Shown piece after piece: positions 25,607 through 34,309 of a stretch of DNA of 64,000 bases. The position numbers were made by a program, and so were the translations under genes. Origin of the DNA: an uncultured Prevotellaceae bacterium (GTDB lineage Bacteria; Bacteroidota; Bacteroidia; Bacteroidales; Bacteroidaceae); NCBI GenBank assembly GCA_900318555.1, contig ONKX01000021.1, forward strand, positions 1-64,000, in the 5' to 3' direction. The number at the start of each line of letters is the position of its first letter. Position 1 is the first letter of the stretch. Below the pieces are notes generated by a model. The model did no database searches. It was not told the origin of the DNA and worked only from the letters and a program-made list of their open reading frames with translations.

Positions 25607-26587
25607 ATGATACATGAAACCATCAAGACTCGCGTAGTAGGTGTTGACATACAGATTGACACCACCACCCTGGCTGTCATCGATGTGCGTGGAAACATCA
25701 TTGCCAGAGAGAGCTTCACCACGGGAACGAATCCGAACATCGGCGATTTTGCGTCGATATTGAGCGAACGCGTGATGAGCATAGTAGAGCAGAACGGTGG
25801 TTACGAGAGCATCCGTTCGCTGGGCATCTGCTGTCCGAGTGCCAACTACATGACAGCATGTATCGAGAATGCCCCGAACCTGCCCTGGAAAGGTGTCGTG
25901 CCCTTGGCAGCAATGATGCGCGACAGGCTGGGACTGGCCGTAGCACTGGGCAATAACGCCTATGCCCGCGGCTTGGGCGAGCTGGCCTTCGGTGTGGCTC
26001 ACGGCATGAAGGACTTCGTCCTGCTGACGATGGGCGGCGGTGTCGGCAGTTGCATCTTCATCAACGGTCAATACTACGCTGGCCATGACGGTTTTGCAGG
26101 CGAGATAGGCCATAGCATGGCCCGCCATGAGGGACGTCTCTGTGGTTGTGGCAATAAAGGCTGTCTGGAGATGTATTGTGCGCGAAAGGGTATCCGCATG
26201 ACCGCTAAGGAGGTGATGGCCGAGAGCGACAAGCCCTCGAAGATGCGCCTGATAGAAGACCTGACAGTAGACCAGATTGTGGCTTTCTGCGATATGGGCG
26301 ACGAACTGGCCATCGAGACGCTGCGTCGGACGGGTAATGTGCTGGGAGAAACGCTGGCAAACTATGCCACCACCATCAATCCTGAGGCATTTATCTTTAC
26401 AGGCAGCGTGTCGCGCTGTGGCGACTGGCTGTTTGACCCTGCCTGGGAGAGTTTCAACGAACACATCTTCCATAACATCAAGGGTAAGGTGAAGTTCCTA
26501 TTGTCGCAGTTTGACGAGCGGGAAGCTAACCTACTGGGAGCCAGCGTATTGGCATGGAACGTAAAGGAATACTCTCTATTTAAGTAA
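25607..26587 (+). CDS. ROK-family protein with substituted catalytic Asp
   Basis: A 326-aa ROK protein without an N-terminal DNA-binding domain. Phosphate/ATP motif VVGVDIQIDTTTLAVIDVRG, zinc site His169 plus CGCGNKGC (179-186). The usual ROK glucokinase base is Asp in N-D-A; here it reads GNNA (Asn117). The downstream paralogue keeps GNDA. Loss of this Asp usually abolishes sugar phosphorylation, so this copy may be a sensor or a partner subunit. The two genes are 40 nt apart on one transcript. Confidence 0.85.
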   Translation: MIHETIKTRVVGVDIQIDTTTLAVIDVRGNIIARESFTTGTNPNIGDFASILSERVMSIVEQNGGYESIRSLGICCPSANYMTACIENAPNLPWKGVVPLAAMMRDRLGLAVALGNNAYARGLGELAFGVAHGMKDFVLLTMGGGVGSCIFINGQYYAGHDGFAGEIGHSMARHEGRLCGCGNKGCLEMYCARKGIRMTAKEVMAESDKPSKMRLIEDLTVDQIVAFCDMGDELAIETLRRTGNVLGETLANYATTINPEAFIFTGSVSRCGDWLFDPAWESFNEHIFHNIKGKVKFLLSQFDEREANLLGASVLAWNVKEYSLFK

Positions 26588-26627
26588 TAACTGATTTAAC
26601 TATACACTCAACGTTATCATTACCGCT

Positions 26628-27605
26628 ATGAATGAAGAATTAAAAAGCAAGGTCATTGGAGTCGACATCAGTATTGAGCGTACAACGCTCGCCATCGTCG
26701 ATATCCGCGGAAACATTTTGGCAGAAGACTATTTTGTGACTTCCGACTATCAGAACATTAACGAGTATGTGGCGGAACTTTCTGACCGCCTCTATATGCT
26801 GATGGAGAACAACGGAGGGTATGAGAAGATTCGTTCGATAGGAATCAGTGCACCCAGTTGCAGTTCGATAACAGGGTGTATCAGCAATGCTGCCAACCTG
26901 CCATGGAAGGGTGAGATTCCCTTGGCAGCACTGGTGCGCGACCGCATGGGAATGGCTGTTGCCGTAGGTAATGACGCCCATGTGTCGGCATTGGGAGAAT
27001 ATACCTACGGTTCTGCCCACGGACTGAAGGACTTTATGATTGTCAGTCTGGGCGTAGGTGTAGGTAGCTGTATCTTCTCGCAAGGCCGTGAGCACATAGG
27101 AACAGAAGGATATGCCGGTGAGTTCGGACACTGCTGTTTCGTTGACGGAGGACGCGAGTGCGGTTGTGGTAATCGTGGCTGTCTGGAAGCATACGTCGGT
27201 GCTAACGGCATCATACGAACAGCCAAGGACCTGATGCTGCAGTCGGATGAGCCGTCGTTGATGCGCGATATTGCAGAACTGTCGCCAAGAGCCATCTTCG
27301 AGTGTTGCGAGAAGGGTGACGCGATGGCCATTGAGACCTACCGCCAGACAGGTCATATGCTGGGCATCGGTTTGGCCAACTATGCCAGTCTGATTAATCC
27401 CCAGGCCATCATTCTGACGGGTGGTATCTCGCGTGCCGGCCAATATTTGCTGGACCCCACGCGTGAATCGTTTGAGGAACACGTATTCCCCAACATGCGC
27501 AACAAGGTAAGAATCGTGGTGTCGCGAATGGACAATCGCGAGCGCGACGTGCTGGGAGCAAGTGCCCTGGCGTGGGAAGTGCCAGAGTACTCGCTGTTTA
27601 AGTAA
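26628..27605 (+). CDS. ROK-family sugar kinase
   Basis: A 325-aa paralogue of the preceding gene, colinear and about half identical by eye. VIGVDISIERTTLAIVDIRG binds phosphate, GNDAHVSALGE carries the catalytic Asp116, and GH plus CGCGNRGC binds structural zinc. It probably phosphorylates a hexose or amino sugar at C6; the substrate is not evident. Both paralogues end VPEYSLFK or VKEYSLFK, pointing to recent tandem duplication. Confidence 0.88.
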   Translation: MNEELKSKVIGVDISIERTTLAIVDIRGNILAEDYFVTSDYQNINEYVAELSDRLYMLMENNGGYEKIRSIGISAPSCSSITGCISNAANLPWKGEIPLAALVRDRMGMAVAVGNDAHVSALGEYTYGSAHGLKDFMIVSLGVGVGSCIFSQGREHIGTEGYAGEFGHCCFVDGGRECGCGNRGCLEAYVGANGIIRTAKDLMLQSDEPSLMRDIAELSPRAIFECCEKGDAMAIETYRQTGHMLGIGLANYASLINPQAIILTGGISRAGQYLLDPTRESFEEHVFPNMRNKVRIVVSRMDNRERDVLGASALAWEVPEYSLFK

Positions 27606-27641
27606 GGAGTTAACAACGTTAGAATAGTTAAGTTAACAAAG

Positions 27642-29321
27642 CTAATATTTGAAACTACTGCCTCCTACGAACTCACGCATGATGCTCGTGGGAGGTATTT
27701 CTTTGTCGCTCACGGGCAGGAAATAGTGGATGAATTTGAGCAGGCGGTGGGCCTCCGCATATTCAGGACAGTTTCTTTGTACTGACGAGAGGATAATCTC
27801 CGCATGGGTGCGCAGGACGGCAAATTCGATGTTCAGCGCCGAGTTGAACATAGCATCCGCGGTCTCCTGATAGGGGAATATCCATTTATCCTCTGCCTCA
27901 CAGACGTTCTTCCACTGGGCAATGGTCTCACGTGCCGTATAGGCTCCCTTGTTGTAGTCGCGGATGATGCGACGAAGGAGGCGGTTGTCGCGGACGGGTA
28001 TCCAGTTGTGGTCGTCGAGCGAGATGCTGGTAAGGGCAGAGATGTAGATCCGGTATTTCAGCGAGTCTTCGATATTCTGCGTCAGCTTGGGGTTCAGCGC
28101 ATGGATACCTTCGATAATCAGCACCGTATCACCTGCCAGCTTCAGCTTTTTGCCGTTCCATTCGCGCTTGCCCGTGGTGAAGTTGTATTCCGGAACCTCC
28201 ACACGCTCGCCTTTCATCAGCCTCGACAGGTGGTCCTCCAGCAGGGCATAGTCCACCGTCTCGATGTTGTCGAAGTCGTAGTCGCCATTGGGCAACTTGG
28301 GCGTATCCACGCGATTGACGAAATAGTCGTCGGTAGAGAACGACATCGGACGCAGGCCACAGGCCAGCAGTTGGATGGAGAGTCGCTTGCAGAACGTGGT
28401 CTTTCCTGATGACGACGGGCCAGTGATGAGCACCAGTCGAATGGGCTTCTCCTCTGCATGGAACCGGCGTTCGATGTCTTCTGCTATCTGCACGATCTTC
28501 TTTTCCTGCAGGGCTTCGCTGACCTGTATCAGTTCTGAGGCATGGCCTTTCAGGATGGCTTTGTTGACGTCACCTGCATTCGACAGGCGCATGATGATAT
28601 CCCATTTCGTCTTCTCGCGGAACATCTCATACGTCTTGGGCATATCCACCTTCTCTGCCAGAACGGTAGGATTGTTCCAATCGGGCACACGCAGGAGCAT
28701 GCCGTCGTGATAGGGCTCCAGTCCGAAGACCTTCAGATAGCCAGCACTGGGCACCAGAGGGCCGTAGTAGTAATCGGCAGTATCGCCCAGCATATAGTAG
28801 TCACTATATATCTGTCCGCTGGTTTCCAGCAGTTTTACTTTGTCGGAGAATCCCCGTTCGGCAAACACGCGGATAGCCTCTTCGTTGGTGGCCTCCGTGC
28901 GACGGAAAGGCATATCCAGATTCACGATTTCCTTCATCCGCTCGCAGATTTGCTCTATGTCGCCATCCGCCAGTCCTTCACTGTTCTTTTTCTTGAAGTT
29001 ACAGTAATAGCCACGCGATATGGTGTGTTCGATGAATAGTTTCGAACCAGGGAAGATGTCCTGCGTGGCCTTGTAGAGCAGGAAACACAGGGAACGCACA
29101 TAAACACGATGCCCACTGCCTTCGCGGGCATCCAGAAATTCCACGTCGCGATTCTGGTAGAGTCGGAACTTCAGACCCTCTGAGGCGTTATTCACTTTTG
29201 CTGACACCACGGGGTAAGGCAGCTTGATTTCGTCAGCGAACTCTTGGTATACATCCAATAGCGAACAGCCTTCTGGGAAAGCCTTCGTCACGTTGTTGTT
29301 CTTGCAGCGAATGTGTAGCAT
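27642..29321 (-). CDS. Nucleoside kinase with TGS and ThrRS-like editing domains
   Basis: A 559-aa protein starting at MLHIRCKNNN (the in-frame TTG three codons earlier is less likely). N-terminal TGS domain (about 1-70), then a threonyl-tRNA synthetase second additional domain-like region with HTISRGYYC, then a uridine kinase/phosphoribulokinase-type P-loop GPSSSGKTTFCKRL (about 300) with STDDYFVNR and LIIEGIHALNP. This architecture is known in Bacteroidota and Clostridia and annotated as a nucleoside or uridine kinase. Promoter TATCTTTG at 29355-29348. Confidence 0.88.
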   Translation of the reverse strand: MLHIRCKNNNVTKAFPEGCSLLDVYQEFADEIKLPYPVVSAKVNNASEGLKFRLYQNRDVEFLDAREGSGHRVYVRSLCFLLYKATQDIFPGSKLFIEHTISRGYYCNFKKKNSEGLADGDIEQICERMKEIVNLDMPFRRTEATNEEAIRVFAERGFSDKVKLLETSGQIYSDYYMLGDTADYYYGPLVPSAGYLKVFGLEPYHDGMLLRVPDWNNPTVLAEKVDMPKTYEMFREKTKWDIIMRLSNAGDVNKAILKGHASELIQVSEALQEKKIVQIAEDIERRFHAEEKPIRLVLITGPSSSGKTTFCKRLSIQLLACGLRPMSFSTDDYFVNRVDTPKLPNGDYDFDNIETVDYALLEDHLSRLMKGERVEVPEYNFTTGKREWNGKKLKLAGDTVLIIEGIHALNPKLTQNIEDSLKYRIYISALTSISLDDHNWIPVRDNRLLRRIIRDYNKGAYTARETIAQWKNVCEAEDKWIFPYQETADAMFNSALNIEFAVLRTHAEIILSSVQRNCPEYAEAHRLLKFIHYFLPVSDKEIPPTSIMREFVGGSSFKY

Positions 29322-29362
29322 AGCAATCAATCGTTTTTAGTTGTTTGCAAAGATACGAAATT

Positions 29363-29398
29363 TAGTTCATAGTTCATGGTTCATGGTTCATAGTTTTT
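29363..29398. repeat. AGTTCATGGTTCATAG short-repeat tract
   Basis: Four GTTCAT units with 8-9 nt period upstream of the nucleoside kinase promoter. The same family is at 47322-47412. Confidence 0.85.
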
Positions 29399-29475
29399 TG
29401 TTTTTTATAGTTAATATTATTTAAACAGCGGAACCTCCTTTACGCGTACATTATTATATTATATGGTTTGGTATG

Positions 29476-29494
29476 TTTGCAACTGAGTTGCGAA
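29476..29494 (+). promoter_or_regulatory. 19-bp Fur-like operator upstream of the metal ATPase
   Basis: TTTGCAACTGAGTTGCGAA is a 9-1-9 inverted repeat with 8 of 9 positions paired, the format of Fur-superfamily boxes. It lies 10 nt upstream of the -7 element TACTTTTG (29505-29512) and covers the -33 region, where no TTTG is correctly spaced. Repression in the absence of metal, or by a Zur/Fur relative, is the simplest reading. Confidence 0.65.
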
Positions 29495-29540
29495 AGCTTT
29501 TTCCTACTTTTGCACCCAGAAATCAATCAAACGAAAGAAT

Positions 29541-31514
29541 ATGTGTAAAGAACATCATCATCACGAAGAAGCGTGCAGCTCTTGCGAGCACCATCATCAT
29601 CATGAAGAAGAAGGACAGCGTGGAAAGCTGTTGAAAATCGTGCTGGCGGCAGTATTGCTGGCAGTAGCGGTCTACGTCGAACATACGTTTGCATTGCCAA
29701 CTTGGCAATTGCTGTTGGTTTATCTCGTGCCTTACCTGCTAGTGGGTTGGGATACGCTGAAGGAAGCTGCAGAGGGATTGATGGAGGGCGAGGCCTTCAA
29801 CGAAGACTTCCTGATGGCCGTTGCCACATTGGGAGCGCTGGGCATCGGTTTTCTGCCTGGTGCGGAGAACGAATTCCCTGAGGCAGTCTTCGTGATGCTG
29901 TTTTTCCAAGTGGGAGAGCTGTTTGAGGGCTATGCCGAAGGAAAGAGCCGCGAGAGCATTGCCCACCTGATGGATATTCGTCCGGATGTGGCACATGTAG
30001 AGGTGAGAGGCGAGAGGTCTGAGGTGAGAGACATTGCCCCAGAGGATGTGGCAGTGGGAGATATTATCCTTGTCCGCGTAGGCGAGAAGGTGCCTTTGGA
30101 CGGTGTCGTCGTCGAGGGTAGCAGCCAGCTGAACACCGTAGCACTGACGGGTGAGACGATGCCTCGCAGCGTAGAGACTGACGACGAGGTGGTATCAGGT
30201 TGTGTCAATTTGTCAGGTGTGCTGCGCGTGCGTACTACCAAGAGTTTTGGGGAGAGCACTGTCTCGAAAATCATCCGTCTGGTAGAAGATGCGGGAGAGC
30301 ACAAGTCGCAAAGCGAGACTTTCATCACCAAGTTTGCCCGTATCTATACGCCCATTGTCGTTGGTGCTGCCATTCTGCTGGCTGTCGTTCCCACATTGCT
30401 GGGCGGTGCCTTTGCCACGTGGCTGTACAGGGCGCTGATGTTCCTGGTGGTGTCGTGTCCCTGTGCACTGGTGCTCAGCGTACCCCTTACATTCTTTGCA
30501 GGTATCGGTGGCGCGTCACGTCGTGGTATTCTCATCAAAGGTGCAAACTATATGGATGTGTTGTCGAAAGTCGGCACGGTGGTGTTCGACAAGACGGGTA
30601 CGCTGACGCACGGACAGTTTGCCGTAGAAGCCGTTCACCCTGACAGTTTAGATGAACACCAGCTGCTACATCTGGCCGCCCACGTAGAACACTTCACGAC
30701 GCATCCCATTGGAGCTGCCCTGCGCGACGCATTCCCTGACGAGGCCACGGACGGATGTGAGGTGAGCGACATCGAAGAGATATCAGGAAAAGGTATCAAG
30801 GCGAAAGTGGGTGGAAAAATAGTCTCTGTAGGAAATACGAAGCTGATGGACGCCGTAGGTGCCCAATGGCATGACTGTTCGCATGTGGGAACGATTATCC
30901 ACGTAGCTGTTGACGGACAGTATGCAGGCCATATCGTCATCAACGACAAGGTGAAGGAGGACAGCACAGAGGCTATAGCGGAACTCAAGGCTTTAGGCGT
31001 AAACCGTACGGTGATGCTGACGGGTGACCGCCGTGAGGTTGGAGCACGCGTGGCTGAGCAGTTAGGCTTGGATGAATGGTATGCAGAACTGTTGCCTGCT
31101 GACAAGGTGGAACATGTAGAGCGCCTGCTGACCCCTACTCCCTCACCTCTCACCTCTAACCTCTCACCTCTAACCTCTAACCTCGCATTTGTGGGTGACG
31201 GCATCAACGACGCCCCAGTGCTGGCACGTGCAGACGTCGGAATCGCGATGGGTGGATTGGGTAGCGATGCTGCCATCGAGGCCGCTGACGTGGTGTTGAT
31301 GGATGACCATCCCTCGAAGGTGGCGCTGGCTATCCGTATTGCCAGACGTACGCTGGCGATAGCCCGTCAAAATGTGTGGCTGGCTATTAGCATCAAGGTG
31401 GCGGTGCTCGTATTGGCCGCTGTAGGACTGGCAACGATGTGGATGGCTGTTTTTGCGGATGTTGGTGTCACGGTGTTGGCAGTGTTGAACGCCATGAGGG
31501 CATTGAAATGTTAA
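29541..31514 (+). CDS. Zn/Cd-type P1B ATPase with His-rich N-terminus and two in-frame repeat inserts
   Basis: A 657-aa metal exporter. Instead of a ferredoxin-like HMA domain it has a His-rich start (two clusters of 4-5 His before residue 21). CPC at 306-308 in membrane helix 6 marks soft/transition metals, DKTGT holds the phosphorylated Asp350, THPIGAAL is the HP motif, and AFVGDGINDAP the hinge. Two stretches come from the GAGGTGAGAG repeat: EVRGERSEVRD (DNA 30000-30032, A-domain) and TPTPSPLTSNLSPLTSNL (31131-31184, before the hinge motif). A Fur-like box precedes the gene. Confidence 0.93.
   Translation: MCKEHHHHEEACSSCEHHHHHEEEGQRGKLLKIVLAAVLLAVAVYVEHTFALPTWQLLLVYLVPYLLVGWDTLKEAAEGLMEGEAFNEDFLMAVATLGALGIGFLPGAENEFPEAVFVMLFFQVGELFEGYAEGKSRESIAHLMDIRPDVAHVEVRGERSEVRDIAPEDVAVGDIILVRVGEKVPLDGVVVEGSSQLNTVALTGETMPRSVETDDEVVSGCVNLSGVLRVRTTKSFGESTVSKIIRLVEDAGEHKSQSETFITKFARIYTPIVVGAAILLAVVPTLLGGAFATWLYRALMFLVVSCPCALVLSVPLTFFAGIGGASRRGILIKGANYMDVLSKVGTVVFDKTGTLTHGQFAVEAVHPDSLDEHQLLHLAAHVEHFTTHPIGAALRDAFPDEATDGCEVSDIEEISGKGIKAKVGGKIVSVGNTKLMDAVGAQWHDCSHVGTIIHVAVDGQYAGHIVINDKVKEDSTEAIAELKALGVNRTVMLTGDRREVGARVAEQLGLDEWYAELLPADKVEHVERLLTPTPSPLTSNLSPLTSNLAFVGDGINDAPVLARADVGIAMGGLGSDAAIEAADVVLMDDHPSKVALAIRIARRTLAIARQNVWLAISIKVAVLVLAAVGLATMWMAVFADVGVTVLAVLNAMRALKC
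30000..30032. repeat. GAGGTGAGAG repeat inside the P-ATPase gene, copy 1
   Basis: GAGGTGAGAGGCGAGAGG-type units encode part of the A-domain loop. The same family fills 53684-53728. Confidence 0.85.
31131..31184. repeat. CTCACCTCTAAC repeat inside the P-ATPase gene, copy 2
   Basis: Reverse complement of the GAGGTGAGAG family: five CTCACCTCT/CTAACCTCT units, 54 nt, keeping the frame just upstream of the GDGINDAP codons. Confidence 0.88.
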
Positions 31515-31577
31515 AAAAACAATATCATTGTTGTACGTATCAGGAAAAAGTGTTACCTTTGCGGACAATAACATAAA

Positions 31578-32501
31578 ATGATAGATAAAATGAAACCAAC
31601 ATTATTTCTTTTAGCAGCTGGGATGGGTAGCCGTTATGGTGGCCTGAAGCAGCTTGACGGTCTGGGCCCCAATGGCGAGACCATCATGGACTATAGTATC
31701 TACGACGCTATCCAGGCAGGTTTTGGTAAGATAGTATGGGTTATCCGCAAGGACTTTGAAGAGCAGTTCCGCACCCAAATCCTCTCGAAGTACGAGGGTA
31801 AGGTGCAGTGTGAGCTGTGTTTCCAAGCACTCGACGCACTGCCCGCAGGATTCTCTGTTCCTGAGGGGCGCCAGAAGCCTTGGGGCACAAACCATGCCGT
31901 GCTGATGGGTAAGGACATCATCAAGGAGCCGTTCTGCGTCATCAACTGTGACGACTTCTACGGTCGCGACTGTTTCATGCAGATTGGCAAATTCCTGAGC
32001 AACCTGCCCGAGGGTTCGAAGAACAAGTATGCCATGGTGGGCTTCCGCGTATGTAACACACTGAGTGAGAATGGTGCTGTGGCTCGTGGCGTTTGTGCTT
32101 ACGACAATAATCGTCACCTGACGGATGTCGTTGAGCGTACGGAGATTCTGCGCAAGGACGGTACTATCCAGTTCAAGGACGAACAGGGCGAGTGGCAGGC
32201 TCTGGACGAGAATGCTCCCGTTTCGATGAATGTCTGGGGCTTCACTCCTGACTATTTCGAGTATAGCGAGGAGTATTTCAAGGAGTTCCTGAGTGATCCG
32301 AAGAACATGGAGAACCTGAAGGCTGAGTTCTTCATCCCTCTGATGGTCAACAAACTCATCACCGAAGGAACCGCAACGTGTGAGGTGCTCGATACGACCT
32401 CGAAGTGGTTTGGCGTGACCTATGCCGCTGACCGCGAAGAAACGGTGGCCCGCATCCAGCAGTTGGTTGACGAGGGTGTTTATCCCAATAAGTTGTTCTG
32501 A
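31578..32501 (+). CDS. Sugar-phosphate nucleotidyltransferase-like protein
   Basis: A 307-aa GT-A-fold nucleotidyltransferase. N-terminal LFLLAAGMGSRYGGLKQLDGLGPNGETI is the G-x-G-x-R signature with catalytic Lys, and CVINCDDFYG holds the metal Asp. The C-terminal half is not the left-handed helix of GlmU. The family is widespread in Bacteroidota next to sugar metabolism genes; its nucleotide sugar is unknown. Promoter TACCTTTG at 31554-31561. nrnA begins 4 nt after its stop. Confidence 0.87.
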   Translation: MIDKMKPTLFLLAAGMGSRYGGLKQLDGLGPNGETIMDYSIYDAIQAGFGKIVWVIRKDFEEQFRTQILSKYEGKVQCELCFQALDALPAGFSVPEGRQKPWGTNHAVLMGKDIIKEPFCVINCDDFYGRDCFMQIGKFLSNLPEGSKNKYAMVGFRVCNTLSENGAVARGVCAYDNNRHLTDVVERTEILRKDGTIQFKDEQGEWQALDENAPVSMNVWGFTPDYFEYSEEYFKEFLSDPKNMENLKAEFFIPLMVNKLITEGTATCEVLDTTSKWFGVTYAADREETVARIQQLVDEGVYPNKLF

Positions 32502-32505
32502 GCGA

Positions 32506-33540
32506 ATGCTGAATCCGATAATCACAGACGGGGAGTGCAGCATGCTGCGCTCCCTCATTGATGAAGCAGAAACTATCGTGGTTTGTGCCCACCAGAACCC
32601 TGACGGTGACGCCATGGGTGCGATACTAGGGTGGTTTGCTGTCCTGCAACACTTTGGTAAGGAACCGCTGATGGTTGTTCCTGACCAATTTCCTGACTAT
32701 CTGCAATGGTTGCCGAACACAGAGAAAATCGTACGCTATGACAAACGTAAGGATTATGTCGATACGGTATTGAAGATTGCGGACCTTGTGTTCTGTCTTG
32801 ATTTCAACTGCCTGTCGCGCACTGATGAGATGGAGCAATCGCTGGCTTCGTCGCCTGCCAAGAAGGTGCTTATCGACCATCATCCCAATCCCGATGTCGA
32901 TACGGTGTTGTGTGTTTCGCGCCCAGAGGCTTCGTCTGCCTGTGAACTGGTGTTCCGAATTGTTTGGCAGTTAGGAATCTTCGAACTGCTGAGCAAGCAT
33001 TTCGCAGTACCCATCTATTGCGGTATGATGACTGACACTGGCGGATTTACGTACAACAGCAACGAACCGGATGTCTTCTTCATCATCAGTCAGCTGTTGA
33101 CAAAACGCATCAACAAAGACAAGATTTACCGCAACGTATATCATAACTACTCCGAGCACCGTCTGAGGATGGTGGGATTCGTGCTTTGCAATCGGCTGGT
33201 CGTTGACGACAAGCGTCATGCGGCCTATTACACGTTGACGCACGAAGACCAGAAGAAGTTCCATTTCGTGAAGGGCGACGCAGAGGGACTGGTGAATATG
33301 CCGCTGCAAATCAAGGGCCTCAAACTGAGTATTTCGTTGCGTGAGGACACAGAACGCGAGAATCTGGTATGGGTCAGTCTGCGTTCGGTGGATAACTTCC
33401 CCTGCAACAAGATTGCGGCAGAGTTCTTTAATGGCGGTGGTCATTTGAATGCGTCTGGCGGACGCGTCAATGGCACGATGGAGGATGCTGTCAAGACGGT
33501 ACAGGATGCCTTGCAAGCCTACGAAGACCTGTTAAAGTAG
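32506..33540 (+). CDS. nrnA: DHH/DHHA1 phosphoesterase, NrnA type
   Basis: A 344-aa cytoplasmic nanoRNase/pAp phosphatase. The ATG at 32506 is used because it follows the upstream stop directly and gives the usual N-terminus before VCAHQNPDGDAMGAILG (motif I). Other DHH motifs are LVFCLDFN, KVLIDHHPNPD and GMMTDTGGF. The DHHA1 substrate domain has FFNGGGHLNASGG. It removes short RNA oligonucleotides and pAp. Confidence 0.9.
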   Translation: MLNPIITDGECSMLRSLIDEAETIVVCAHQNPDGDAMGAILGWFAVLQHFGKEPLMVVPDQFPDYLQWLPNTEKIVRYDKRKDYVDTVLKIADLVFCLDFNCLSRTDEMEQSLASSPAKKVLIDHHPNPDVDTVLCVSRPEASSACELVFRIVWQLGIFELLSKHFAVPIYCGMMTDTGGFTYNSNEPDVFFIISQLLTKRINKDKIYRNVYHNYSEHRLRMVGFVLCNRLVVDDKRHAAYYTLTHEDQKKFHFVKGDAEGLVNMPLQIKGLKLSISLREDTERENLVWVSLRSVDNFPCNKIAAEFFNGGGHLNASGGRVNGTMEDAVKTVQDALQAYEDLLK

Positions 33541-33544
33541 TCTA

Positions 33545-33578
33545 ATTATCAATTGCCAATGGTCAATTATCAATTGTT
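33545..33578. repeat. TCAATTGCCAATGGTCAATTA short-repeat tract
   Basis: Four (T)CAATT-type units between nrnA and the DUF4827 gene, covering the position where the -33 box of the next promoter would lie. Confidence 0.8.
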
Positions 33579-33618
33579 TTTTAGTACCTTTGTGCCCAAA
33601 ATTAGCAAAACGATAGAA

Positions 33619-34290
33619 ATGAAGAGACTCTTTTACCCCATAATGATCCTGCTCTGCGCCATTTTATACGTGAGCTGTGATAATTACGAGACTTATGGTG
33701 ACAAGAAGGCTAAGGAACGTGATGCCATCAATAAATTCATATCAGAGAACAACATCAAGGTCATTAACGAGGACCAGTTCGAAGATCAGGACTATACAAC
33801 GGATACGGCAAAAAACGAATATGTCCGTATGTCGCGTACTGGCGTCTATATGCAGATTGTCCGCAAGGGCTGTGGAACCCAATTGGAACAGAAGAAGTCT
33901 GTCAACGTTATTTGTCGTTTCACGGAATACAATATTCTGGCCGACTCTGTCATGTTGTCAAACCTTGCTCCGTTCTACATCTACGACTATAATTCAGGCA
34001 CCTATTTTGACGCCTCGCAGTATTACGACAAAATGAATGTTTCGCGTAATGGTACAACTTTCACTGCGTCGTTTGTCTCTGGTCTGATGATGCGTTATCA
34101 CAGTTCTTCGACCAGTGTGCCTTCAGGGTGGCTCATACCTTTGAATTTCATCAATATTGGTCGTCCTGAGAACGAGAACGATGAGATTGCCTTGGTGAAA
34201 CTCATAGTACCTCACTCGCAGGGAACGGCAGACGCCTCGGCGAGTGTCTATCCCTGTCACTATGAGATTACCTACGAACGTGAGAAATAA
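33619..34290 (+). CDS. DUF4827-like lipoprotein
   Basis: A 223-aa lipoprotein starting at MKRLFYPIMILLCA; lipobox LYVSC puts the lipid on Cys20. The mature part has FISENNIKVINEDQF, a segment RKGCGTQL, and GWLIPLNFI near the end, reminiscent of FKBP-like folds in Bacteroidales DUF4827 proteins. The isomerase-site aromatic residues are not evident, so activity is doubtful. Promoter TACCTTTG at 33585-33592; glmM follows after 19 nt and is probably co-transcribed. Confidence 0.78.
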   Translation: MKRLFYPIMILLCAILYVSCDNYETYGDKKAKERDAINKFISENNIKVINEDQFEDQDYTTDTAKNEYVRMSRTGVYMQIVRKGCGTQLEQKKSVNVICRFTEYNILADSVMLSNLAPFYIYDYNSGTYFDASQYYDKMNVSRNGTTFTASFVSGLMMRYHSSSTSVPSGWLIPLNFINIGRPENENDEIALVKLIVPHSQGTADASASVYPCHYEITYEREK

Positions 34291-34309
34291 CAATTATATA
34301 TAATAGAAT

